Shown in pieces: positions 7,937 through 17,712 of a stretch of 64,000 nt of DNA; the stretch's first letter is position 1, and each line of letters starts with the position of its first letter. The DNA is from Streptomyces sp. V2I9 (GTDB lineage Bacteria > Actinomycetota > Actinomycetes > Streptomycetales > Streptomycetaceae), in the NCBI RefSeq assembly GCF_030817475.1, contig NZ_JAUSZJ010000002.1, positions 6,152,626 through 6,216,625 of the forward strand. Direction: 5' to 3'. The notes beneath the pieces were generated by a model. It did not search any database and was not told the DNA's origin. It saw nothing but the letters and a program-made list of their open reading frames with translations. A program made the position numbers and the translations under genes.

Positions 7937-9334
7937 ATGCACGGGAACGGGAACCTCGGCCCGCCGGGGGACCGGGACGGCGCGCACGGCGGTGGCGACC
8001 CGGCCTCCGCGCACGGTGGCGACCCGGCCTTCGCGCACGGCGGCGGTGACCCGGCCTCCCCGTACGACAGCGGGGACCGTGCCCCCGTGCACGAGGGCGG
8101 GCCCCTCGCGTACGGTCACCGAGGCCCCGCCCACGTGGACCACGGGCCCGTCCGCTACGGACCGCTCGCCCCCGACCCCGCGCTTCCCGTCCTCCCCGAA
8201 CTGTCCGCCGTGCTCGCCGCGGCCTCCGGCAGGACCCGGCCGGAGCCTCCCGGCGGTGGGCCGGTGCTGCGTGAGGCGGCCCGCGGCTACTGGGACCGGC
8301 GGGGGCTGCACGGCGCGGCCGCCGGGGTCGCCGCCGCTCCCGGTGCCCAGCCGCTCCTGCTGGCCCTGATCGGCGCGCACGGCGGTGACGTCCTCATGCC
8401 GCGTCCCTGTCCGGCGGCCTGGATGCCGCAGGCCCGGCTGCTGGGACGCCCCGCCTACCACGTGCCGACCCCGGCCGAATGCGGCGGCGTGCCCGACCCG
8501 TACGCCCTGCTGGAGACCGTCCGCCGGGTCCGGGCCGAGGGCGGGCGGCCGAAGCTGCTGCTCCTGTCCGTCGCCGACGACCCCACGGCCACCGTCGCCC
8601 CGCCCGAACTGGTCCGCGAGGCGTGCGAGGCGGCGATCGGGGAAGGGCTGCACATCGTCAGCGACGAGACCTGGCGCGACACCGTCCACCGGCCCCGCGA
8701 CACCGTCCTGCTCAGCCCCGCCGAGATGTGCCCGGACGACGTCACGGTCCTCACCGATCTGTCCGGAGCCCTCACCCCCGCCGCCTGGCCGGTCGCCGTC
8801 GCCCGCTTTCCCGACACCCCGCGGGCCGCCGTCCGGCACGCCCGCACCCTGGACATCCTCACCGCCCTCGGGGCCCTCGTCGCCGGCCCGGTCGCCGGGG
8901 CCGCCGCCCACGCCCTGGACGAGCCGGAGGCCGTACGGGACCGGATCCGGCGGGCCGCCGCGCTCCAGACCGTGGTCGCCGCCGCCGCCCATCGCACGGT
9001 CCTCGCCGCCGGTGCGCTCGCCCGGCCGCCCCAGGCGGGCCGCCACCTCTACGCCGACCTCGGCCCGCTGCGCTCCCGCCTGGCGGAGCTGGGCGTCGCG
9101 GACTCCATGGAGCTGGAGGAGTACCTCACCGACCGGCTCGGAGCCCCGGCACCGGGCGGACACCGCTTCGGGGACGAGCTCGGCGCGCTCCGCGTACGCC
9201 TGGGCACCGGACCGCTGCTCGGGGCCACGGAGCGGCAGCGGGCGGAGTCCCTCGCCGCCGCCGACCCCCTGGCACTTCCCCATGTGGCGCAGGCCCTGGA
9301 CGGCTTCGCCGCGGTCCTCGGCGCACTGCGCTGA
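7937..9334 (+). CDS. Aminotransferase class I/II-fold protein lacking the PLP lysine
   Basis: 465-residue fold-type-I PLP enzyme homologue. ATG 7937 is preceded by AAGGAGGG at 7925-7932. The first ~50 residues are a low-complexity tract with about three copies of a GDPASAHGG-like unit. The aminotransferase fold is visible in RPKLLLLSVADDPTATV (normally NPNNPTG) and HIVSDETWRDTV (normally vlsDEvY). The segment that should read S-x-S-K is TDLSGALTPAAWP: the Schiff-base lysine is replaced. The whole protein has a single lysine, in RPKLLL, far from the active-site position. It is therefore unlikely to transaminate, and may bind a ligand or act as a regulator (inference). Monocistronic. Confidence 0.75.
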   Translation: MHGNGNLGPPGDRDGAHGGGDPASAHGGDPAFAHGGGDPASPYDSGDRAPVHEGGPLAYGHRGPAHVDHGPVRYGPLAPDPALPVLPELSAVLAAASGRTRPEPPGGGPVLREAARGYWDRRGLHGAAAGVAAAPGAQPLLLALIGAHGGDVLMPRPCPAAWMPQARLLGRPAYHVPTPAECGGVPDPYALLETVRRVRAEGGRPKLLLLSVADDPTATVAPPELVREACEAAIGEGLHIVSDETWRDTVHRPRDTVLLSPAEMCPDDVTVLTDLSGALTPAAWPVAVARFPDTPRAAVRHARTLDILTALGALVAGPVAGAAAHALDEPEAVRDRIRRAAALQTVVAAAAHRTVLAAGALARPPQAGRHLYADLGPLRSRLAELGVADSMELEEYLTDRLGAPAPGGHRFGDELGALRVRLGTGPLLGATERQRAESLAAADPLALPHVAQALDGFAAVLGALR

Positions 9335-9413
9335 CGCGGTCACGACCACCCGCCGCCCGCCGCCCGCCGCCGTGCCGGTCCGGGACTGCCGCCGGGCGAC
9401 GCCGCCGCGAGGG

Positions 9414-10064
9414 TCACCCCGTCGCGTCGCCCGTCCCCGGCCCGAACCGCGCGCGCAGCCTGCGCCATACCGCCGGAGCCCCGCTGATCAGCAGCGTCAG
9501 GGCGATCGCCGCGACCACCCCCTGCCACGGCTCCGGGAACAGCGAACCCCCGAGGATGCCGATCAGCTGGTACGTCGCCGCCCATGCCAGGCACGCCGGA
9601 ACGTCCCCGCGGGCGAACCGCCGCAGCGGCATCCCGCTCAGCAGACACGCCAGCATGACCGGAATCCGCCCGGCCGGTATCAGCCGGGAGAGCACCAGCA
9701 CCGCCCCGCCGTGGTCCGTCAGCTTCTCCTCCGCCCGCGCCAGCCGCTCCGGCGCGGCCCGGCGGGTGATCGCCGCCAGCCACTTCGACCCGTTCTTCGA
9801 CCTGACCCCGCGCCGGCCCAGCCAGTACAGGCCGATGTCCCCGAGGAACGCGGCGGCCGACGCCACCAGGAAGACGAAGAGCAGGGCGAGCGGCGAGGTC
9901 TGGTGGAAGGCCACCACCGCCGCAGAACTCACCAGCGCCCCCGTCGGTACCACGGGCACCAGCGACCCCAGCGCCACCAGCGTGAAGAGCGTCGGGTAGC
10001 CGACCGCCTGCTGGGTCGACTCGGTCGGCAGGTCCCGCACCAGCTGCTGGATCTCCTGGATCAC
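9414..10064 (-). CDS. DedA/VTT family membrane protein
   Basis: 216-residue integral membrane protein of the DedA (SNARE-associated/VTT) family, whose members are implicated in lipid flipping and envelope homeostasis. It shows hydrophobic helices around PTLFTLVALGSLVPVVPTGA, LALLFVFLVASAAAFLGD and the C-terminal GVVAAIALTLLISGA. The family signature region is GDIGLYWLGRRG followed later by VLSRLIPAGRIPVMLACLLSG (the R-x-x-P-x-x-R motif). The GTG start at 10064 overlaps the stop of the MBL-fold gene as GTGA, so it is probably translated by coupling. Confidence 0.88.
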   Translation of the reverse strand: MIQEIQQLVRDLPTESTQQAVGYPTLFTLVALGSLVPVVPTGALVSSAAVVAFHQTSPLALLFVFLVASAAAFLGDIGLYWLGRRGVRSKNGSKWLAAITRRAAPERLARAEEKLTDHGGAVLVLSRLIPAGRIPVMLACLLSGMPLRRFARGDVPACLAWAATYQLIGILGGSLFPEPWQGVVAAIALTLLISGAPAVWRRLRARFGPGTGDATG

Positions 10065-10843
10065 CGGCCGGCCCCCGGCACGACCCGTTCGCCGTGCGCC
10101 GGCAGGTGCACCCTCACCTCGGGAGCCCGCTTCGCCGCCTGCCGGACGAACTCGTCGCCCGGCGCGTGGAACTCGTGCGGGCGCACCCCGTCCAGCCCGA
10201 TCGGCCAGTACGTGCCGTAGTGCACCGGGACCGCGGACGCCGGGGCGATCCGGGTCAGCGCCTCGGCGGCGCGCGCCGGGTCCAGATGGCCGTGGCCCAG
10301 GAAGGGGCCCCAGCCGCCCACCGGCAGCAGCGCCAGGTCCACCGGTCCGACCGCGTCCGCCATCCCGTCGAAGAGCCCGGTGTCCCCGGCGAAGTACGTC
10401 CGGGCCTCACCCTCGACGACATAGCCGAGCGCGGGGGCGCGGTGCGGCCCGACCGGCAGCCGCCGCCCGTCGTGCAGTGCGGGGACCGCCCGCACCCGCA
10501 CCTCACCGACCCGTACCGTGTCGCCCGGCCGCATCTCGGTGACGCGCAGCCCCAGCCTCCGCCGCAGCGTCCGCAGCCCCGGCACCGCCGCCACCGCGCC
10601 GCGCGGCACGACCAGCCGACTGCCCGGAGCCAGCCGGGCCAGTGACGGCAGATGCAGATGGTCGGAGTGCAGATGGGAGATCAGCACCACCTCGGCGGCC
10701 GCGGCCGACGGCGGCGGCACCTCGCCCCGGCGGCGGCGCAGATGCGCGAAGCGCCGTGCGAACAGGGGGTCGGTCAGCACCCTCACCCCCGAGTCCTCGA
10801 TCGTGCAGGTGGCATGACCCCACCAGGTGACCTCCACCGGCAC
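10061..10843 (-). CDS. MBL-fold metallo-hydrolase
   Basis: Cytoplasmic metallo-beta-lactamase-fold hydrolase of 260 residues, close to the UlaG/NAPE-PLD-like branch (lactonases and phosphodiesterases). It starts MPVEVTWWGHATCTIED. Metal ligands are H57-L-H59-S-D61-H62, then GDTGLFDG (Asp) and PVHYGTYWP (His). DEDA-type gene downstream is coupled by a 4-base overlap. Substrate cannot be assigned. The pairing of an MBL hydrolase with a DedA membrane protein suggests a lipid or envelope-related substrate (inference). Confidence 0.88.
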   Translation of the reverse strand: MPVEVTWWGHATCTIEDSGVRVLTDPLFARRFAHLRRRRGEVPPPSAAAAEVVLISHLHSDHLHLPSLARLAPGSRLVVPRGAVAAVPGLRTLRRRLGLRVTEMRPGDTVRVGEVRVRAVPALHDGRRLPVGPHRAPALGYVVEGEARTYFAGDTGLFDGMADAVGPVDLALLPVGGWGPFLGHGHLDPARAAEALTRIAPASAVPVHYGTYWPIGLDGVRPHEFHAPGDEFVRQAAKRAPEVRVHLPAHGERVVPGAGR

Positions 10844-11160
10844 CCCGCCTCCTCGCTCGCTCGTCGACGCAGCGTGACCGCTGCCCCGTGGCCGACCCCT
10901 GCTCCGTCGCCCTGTATCCCGTCACCGCGCGATCCGTACCCCACCACCCGCGCCACCTCCGGCACCTCACGACGCCCCGGCGCTCACGGCCCGCGCGGTC
11001 CGGGTACGGCCGCGCCGCCGGTACGAGCCTATGCGTCCCCCGCACCGTCGCGCCGGGTCCGGGGTGTCCCACCGGAGCCGCCGGCCGGGACCGGCGCTGT
11101 GCCAAGCTGAGGGCCGTGCCCGGACGACCGGGACCGGGACGAGAGGGCGGGTGGAACGGC

Positions 11161-13419
<2,259 letters not shown>

Positions 13420-13511
13420 CCGGACGCCTCGGGACGCTCGCGGGCAATCGCCGGCACCTGCGCGCCGGTGGTCCGGCGGCGTTGTCAGTGGTGGGCGGAA
13501 GAATGGCGGCC

Positions 13512-15635
13512 ATGACGAACTCAGCCGCTGTTCTCGCCGATGCCGCCGCCTATGCCGCCGCAGTGGAGGAGGCTTCCCTCGCCGCCGCCGCGTACTACGC
13601 CACGGGCGAGAGTGCGCTGGACGACGACGCCTACGACCGGTTGGCGCGCGGGATAGCCGCATACGAGGCGGACCACCCGGACGAGGTGCTCGCCGACTCG
13701 CCGACGGGCAAGGTCGCGGGAGGGGCGGCCGTCGGCGACGTGCCGCACACGGTGCCCATGCTGTCGCTGGACAACGTGTTCTCCGCCGAGCAGTTCGGGA
13801 CCTGGACCGCGTCGCTGGAGCGGCGGATCGGCCGGCCGGTGACCGCCTGGAGCGTCGAGCCGAAGCTCGACGGCCTGGCCGTCGCCGCGCGTTACCGGAA
13901 CGGCCGGTTCGAACGCCTCATCACCCGCGGCGACGGACAGGCGGGCGAGGACGTCTCGCACGCGGCCGCCGCCGTCGTCGGGCTGCCGCAGCGGCTGTCC
14001 GCCCCGGTCACCCTGGAGGTGCGCGGCGAGATCCTGATGACGAACGAGCAGTTCGAGCAGGGCAACGCGATCCGTACGGAACACGGCGGCGCCCCCTTCG
14101 CCAACCCCCGCAACGGGGCGGCGGGCACCCTGCGCGCCAAGGACCGCGCCTACCGGGTGGAGACGACCTTCTTCGCCTACGGCGCGCTGCCGCTGCCCGA
14201 TTCCGGCGCGTCGGCGGAGACCCTCGCCGAACTGCCGCACAGCGAGGTCCTGTCGTACGTCGCGGACCTCGGTGTGCACACGGCGGCGGGCACCGACGTG
14301 GCTCCGGTCCTGGCCACCACGGTCGAAGAGGTCCAGGCGCGGGTGGACGCGATAGCCTCCCTGCGCGCGGCGCTGCCGTTCGGCATCGACGGGATCGTGA
14401 TCAAGGCCGACCTGGCGGCCGATCAGCGCGAGGCCGGCTCCGGCAGCCGCGCTCCGCGCTGGGCCATCGCCTACAAGCTGCCCGCCGTGGAGAAGATCAC
14501 CCGCCTGCTGGCCGTGGAGTGGAACGTCGGGCGCACGGGCATCATCGCGCCGCGCGCCGTCCTGGAGCCCGTGGAGATCGACGGCTCCACCGTCGGCTAC
14601 GCCACCCTGCACAACCCGGCCGACATCACGCGCCGCGACCTGCGGCTCGGGGACCAGGTCATGGTCCACAAGGCCGGCGACATCATCCCGCGCATCGAGG
14701 CCCCGGTCGTGCACCTGCGCACCGGGGAGGAGACGCCCATCGAGTTCCCCGCGAGCTGCCCCCGGTGCGGCTCCGACATCGACGCGAGCGAGCAGCGCTG
14801 GCGCTGCGTCCGAGGACGCAGCTGCCGGCTGGTCGCCTCCGTGTCGTACGCGGCGGGCCGCGACCAGCTCGACATCGAGGGCCTCGGCTCCACGCGGGTC
14901 GTCCAGCTCGTCGAGGCCGGCCTCGTCGCGGACTTCGCGGACCTGTTCACTCTGGAGCGCGACCGGTTGCTCACCCTCGACCGGATGGGCGAGACCTCCA
15001 CGGACAATCTCCTGGCGGCCATCGGGACGGCCCGCACCCGCCCGCTCTCCCGCGTGTTCTGCGCCCTGGGCGTACGGGGCACGGGGCGGTCGATGTCGCG
15101 TCGCATCGCCCGGTATTTCGCCACCATGGACCGGATCGTCGCCGCCGACGTGGAGACCCTCCAGCAGGTCGACGGCATCGGCAAGGAGAAGGCCGCAGCG
15201 GTGGTCGCCGAGCTGGCGGAGCTGGCCCCGCTGATCGACAAGCTCGTCGCGGCCGGGGTGAACATGACGGAGCCGGGTGCCACCCCGCCCCCGGAGCCCG
15301 GTACGGAGCCGGTGGCCGGGGACGACGCCGACACCGGGGCGGCCGACGACGGGACGGACGGCGCCGCGCTGCCCCTGGCGGGGATGACCGTGGTGGTCAC
15401 GGGCGCGATGTCCGGAGCGCTGGAGAAGCTGTCGCGCAACCAGATGAACGAACTGATCGAGCGGGCGGGCGGCCGCGCGTCCTCCAGCGTCTCCCAGCGC
15501 ACGAGCCTGCTGGTCGCCGGGGAGAAGGCGGGGTCCAAGCGCACCAAGGCGGAGGAGCTGGGCGTGCGGATCGCGGTGCCGGAGGAGTTCGCGGAACTGG
15601 TCGGCCCCTTCCTGACGGCGGGGGAGGGGAACTGA
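13512..15635 (+). CDS. ligA: NAD-dependent DNA ligase (LigA family)
   Basis: Seals nicked DNA using NAD+. 707 residues from ATG 13512; GGAAG at 13497-13501 is 10 bases upstream, while ATG 13503 is too close to it. Domain Ia is present but Ala-rich. Adenylation Lys118 lies in VEPKLDGLA. The OB fold follows (VEWNVGRTGIIAPRAVLEPV), then a zinc finger with C416-x2-C419 and C432-x5-C438, helix-hairpin-helix repeats (QQVDGIGKEKAAAVV) and a C-terminal BRCT domain (MTVVVTGAMSGALEKLSRNQ). After the last cysteine the common CPAQ is CRLV, and domain Ia differs from the usual essential ligase, so this may be a second, accessory copy (inference). Confidence 0.9.
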   Translation: MTNSAAVLADAAAYAAAVEEASLAAAAYYATGESALDDDAYDRLARGIAAYEADHPDEVLADSPTGKVAGGAAVGDVPHTVPMLSLDNVFSAEQFGTWTASLERRIGRPVTAWSVEPKLDGLAVAARYRNGRFERLITRGDGQAGEDVSHAAAAVVGLPQRLSAPVTLEVRGEILMTNEQFEQGNAIRTEHGGAPFANPRNGAAGTLRAKDRAYRVETTFFAYGALPLPDSGASAETLAELPHSEVLSYVADLGVHTAAGTDVAPVLATTVEEVQARVDAIASLRAALPFGIDGIVIKADLAADQREAGSGSRAPRWAIAYKLPAVEKITRLLAVEWNVGRTGIIAPRAVLEPVEIDGSTVGYATLHNPADITRRDLRLGDQVMVHKAGDIIPRIEAPVVHLRTGEETPIEFPASCPRCGSDIDASEQRWRCVRGRSCRLVASVSYAAGRDQLDIEGLGSTRVVQLVEAGLVADFADLFTLERDRLLTLDRMGETSTDNLLAAIGTARTRPLSRVFCALGVRGTGRSMSRRIARYFATMDRIVAADVETLQQVDGIGKEKAAAVVAELAELAPLIDKLVAAGVNMTEPGATPPPEPGTEPVAGDDADTGAADDGTDGAALPLAGMTVVVTGAMSGALEKLSRNQMNELIERAGGRASSSVSQRTSLLVAGEKAGSKRTKAEELGVRIAVPEEFAELVGPFLTAGEGN

Positions 15636-15709
15636 TCGGCGGCCGCCCCGCCCACGGCACGGGCGCGCCTGGGAATCACCGAGGAAGTGGCGTTCCACCA
15701 CCCGGTATT

Positions 15710-15742
15710 GCATAGTGAGGGCTCGGTCGCGCCTCACTATGC
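15710..15742. promoter_or_regulatory. Perfect 11-bp inverted repeat, candidate operator
   Basis: gcatagtgagg (15710-15720) and cctcactatgc (15732-15742) are perfect inverted arms around an 11-base spacer. The site is relatively A/T-rich for this genome and lies between ligA and the MreB-like gene. It may be a repressor operator overlapping a promoter for the downstream gene, or a terminator of ligA; the lack of a T tract and moderate GC favour an operator. Confidence 0.5.
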
Positions 15743-15796
15743 GTGGGCCGACGGGTGCGTGGGCGGCCGGGACGGGCCGGCCGGGGGTGAGGGACG

Positions 15797-16894
15797 ATGC
15801 GTACGGTGCACGACGGGCGGCGACCTGGTCGCACCGTCCCCCCGCCGTCCTCCGGTATCGGTGCGGACCGGAGGTCTCCCGCCGGCGGGCCTTCCGCCAC
15901 CGCCCGGACCGCGGCTCTCCCGACCACCCCGGCCCCGGCCGTGCGCGGCCCGACGACTTCCGTGCCCGGCGAGCGGCGAGGGCCGCTCCGCCCGGATGCG
16001 GGCCCATGGGGGAAGAGCCCCGGACCGCTTCGTGACGGAGGCGGTGCCGGGGCGTTCGGGGCGGGCCGTACGTCCGGCGGCCCGAGGGCGCACCACCAGC
16101 ACCGGGGCGCGTGGGGCGGAGCTCCGGCCGGCCGGGGCCTGGCCCTCGACCTCGGCAGCTCCCGTACCCGTGCCTGGGTTCCCGGGCGGGGGCTGGTGAT
16201 CGACCCGTACGCCGGGGCGGGCGTCCACGGCGACGACGAGCGGCCGGTCCGGCGCGGGCGCATCGTCGATCCCGAGTCCTGCGGCCGGCTGCTCGGCCGG
16301 ATCGCCGACGCGGCCCTCGGCCCCGACCGCAGCGACAGCGTCATCGTCCTCAGCCACCCCGTGCTCGCCGGAGCCGAACACCGCTCCGCCGCACGCGCCC
16401 TGCTGGCCGGGCTCGGGACGACGTGCGTCGTGATCCTCAGCAGCGCCCGCGCCGCCGCCGCGTACGCGGGACCGAAGGAGACGGGCCCCCTCCTCGTCGT
16501 CGACATGGGCGCCGAACTGACCGAGGTCACGCTCCTCGTGAACGGACTGGTCGCCGATGCCCGCCAGGCCGAGAGCGGCCTCGACGACCTCGGGAGTCTG
16601 GACCCGGCGGCGGTGCCCGCCGTCCTGGTGCGTACGGTGCTCGACATGATCACGTCCATGTGGCGGAACGACCGGCACGGCGCGATCCGTGGAGCGCTGC
16701 GCAAGGGGCCCGTGCTCGCGGGCGGCGGCGCGCTGCGTCCCGACGTCACCGACCGCATCGCCCGCTGCCTCGGCACGCGGGTACGTCTGGCCGACGACCC
16801 GTCGACCACGGTCGTCCGCGGCGCCGGGCAGATCCTCAGTTCCGTGCTGCGCCGCCGGACGGCACCGCCCGCACCCACCGGCCGACCGAAGTGA
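15797..16894 (+). CDS. Short MreB-like actin-fold protein
   Basis: 365 residues. The first ~115 residues are Pro/Gly/Arg-rich and unlike MreB, so the true start could lie downstream (for example GTG 15962). The rest has actin/Hsp70 ATPase motifs: phosphate-1 LALDLGSSRTRAWV, phosphate-2 LLVVDMGAELTEVTLLVNG and adenosine motif VLAGGGALRPDV. Between them the chain is much shorter than MreB, so subdomains appear reduced. From memory, S. coelicolor has a third, shortened MreB paralogue (SCO6166) near a secDF gene; this locus looks equivalent. Probable role in cell-wall or sporulation morphogenesis (inference). The stop overlaps the next GTG. Confidence 0.75.
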   Translation: MRTVHDGRRPGRTVPPPSSGIGADRRSPAGGPSATARTAALPTTPAPAVRGPTTSVPGERRGPLRPDAGPWGKSPGPLRDGGGAGAFGAGRTSGGPRAHHQHRGAWGGAPAGRGLALDLGSSRTRAWVPGRGLVIDPYAGAGVHGDDERPVRRGRIVDPESCGRLLGRIADAALGPDRSDSVIVLSHPVLAGAEHRSAARALLAGLGTTCVVILSSARAAAAYAGPKETGPLLVVDMGAELTEVTLLVNGLVADARQAESGLDDLGSLDPAAVPAVLVRTVLDMITSMWRNDRHGAIRGALRKGPVLAGGGALRPDVTDRIARCLGTRVRLADDPSTTVVRGAGQILSSVLRRRTAPPAPTGRPK

Positions 16895-17712
16895 CGCGGC
16901 GCCCGCGGCCCCACGCCGACACGTCCCGCTCGCGGCGTCTGCTGGCCGCGCTGCTCCTCACCGTTCTCACCCTGGCCGGCGGCACCGCCACGGCCGGCGG
17001 TACGGCGGTCGCGCTGCCGACCGCCGGAAGCACCGCCGCCCTGGCGGACTCGGCCGCGTCCGCACCGCAGGCCGGCGGCCCCGTTCCCCAGCACCGCGCC
17101 GGTGACCGGACCGGCCCCGGCACCGGGTACCGGGCCGGACAGGGGGCGGGCCCCGGCTCCCGGCACATCGCCGTACAGGACCATCGGGGGCCGGACCACG
17201 CGCACGGTGCCGTGGCCGCGCCGGGCACGGGAGCCGTGACGCGGGCCGGGCACGAGCATCCCGCGGCGGCCGCCGATCCGGCGCAGACCCCCCGTGCGGG
17301 CAGCGGCCGGCCGTATCTGCTGCTGCACGCCCCTCCGCCGCCGCACGACGCGCTGACGCCCGCCGCGCCGGGGCCCGCCGCGCCGCGCGGCGGCGTCCGG
17401 CAGTCCGCCGCGGGCTCCTTCGACGTACCCGGCAGCCGCGGGGCGCCCTCCCCGGCGTACGGGGGCCTCCGGGCAGGATCACCGGTCCCACGACCGGCCT
17501 TCCGTCCCGTACTGCCGATCCGGCGTCGCGTCCTCACTGAGGTGAGGGCGTTCGACGCCCCACCGGAGGATCTCCATGACTCGCGCCACCGTGGTGCGAG
17601 CGGTTCTGGCCGTCGCCGTACTGCTCGTGTCCGTATTCATCACCCTGACCATGTCGCCCAGACTCGGCCTCGACCTCCAGGGCGGCACCCGTATCGTGCT
17701 CCAGGCCCGTGA
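16891..17712 (+). CDS. Putative secreted Ala/Gly/Pro-rich protein of unknown function
   Basis: Unrecognised. GTG 16891 overlaps the MreB-like stop as GTGA, so translation by coupling is plausible. The N-terminus is a clear signal peptide: Arg-rich TSRSRR then RLLAALLLTVLTLAGGTATA. The remainder is low complexity, rich in Ala, Gly, Pro and His. Third-position GC is high to about 17470 and then drops, and the frame overlaps the SecDF start by 137 bases before its stop at 17712. The end is therefore doubtful; a frameshift or an earlier original stop is possible. Confidence 0.45.
   Translation: MTRRPRPHADTSRSRRLLAALLLTVLTLAGGTATAGGTAVALPTAGSTAALADSAASAPQAGGPVPQHRAGDRTGPGTGYRAGQGAGPGSRHIAVQDHRGPDHAHGAVAAPGTGAVTRAGHEHPAAAADPAQTPRAGSGRPYLLLHAPPPPHDALTPAAPGPAAPRGGVRQSAAGSFDVPGSRGAPSPAYGGLRAGSPVPRPAFRPVLPIRRRVLTEVRAFDAPPEDLHDSRHRGASGSGRRRTARVRIHHPDHVAQTRPRPPGRHPYRAPGP

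Noticed and set aside
9394..9432. Inverted repeat gggcgacgc/gcgtcgccc as a terminator
   Set aside because: The loop is 21 bases and the right arm lies inside the DedA coding sequence; too weak to call.
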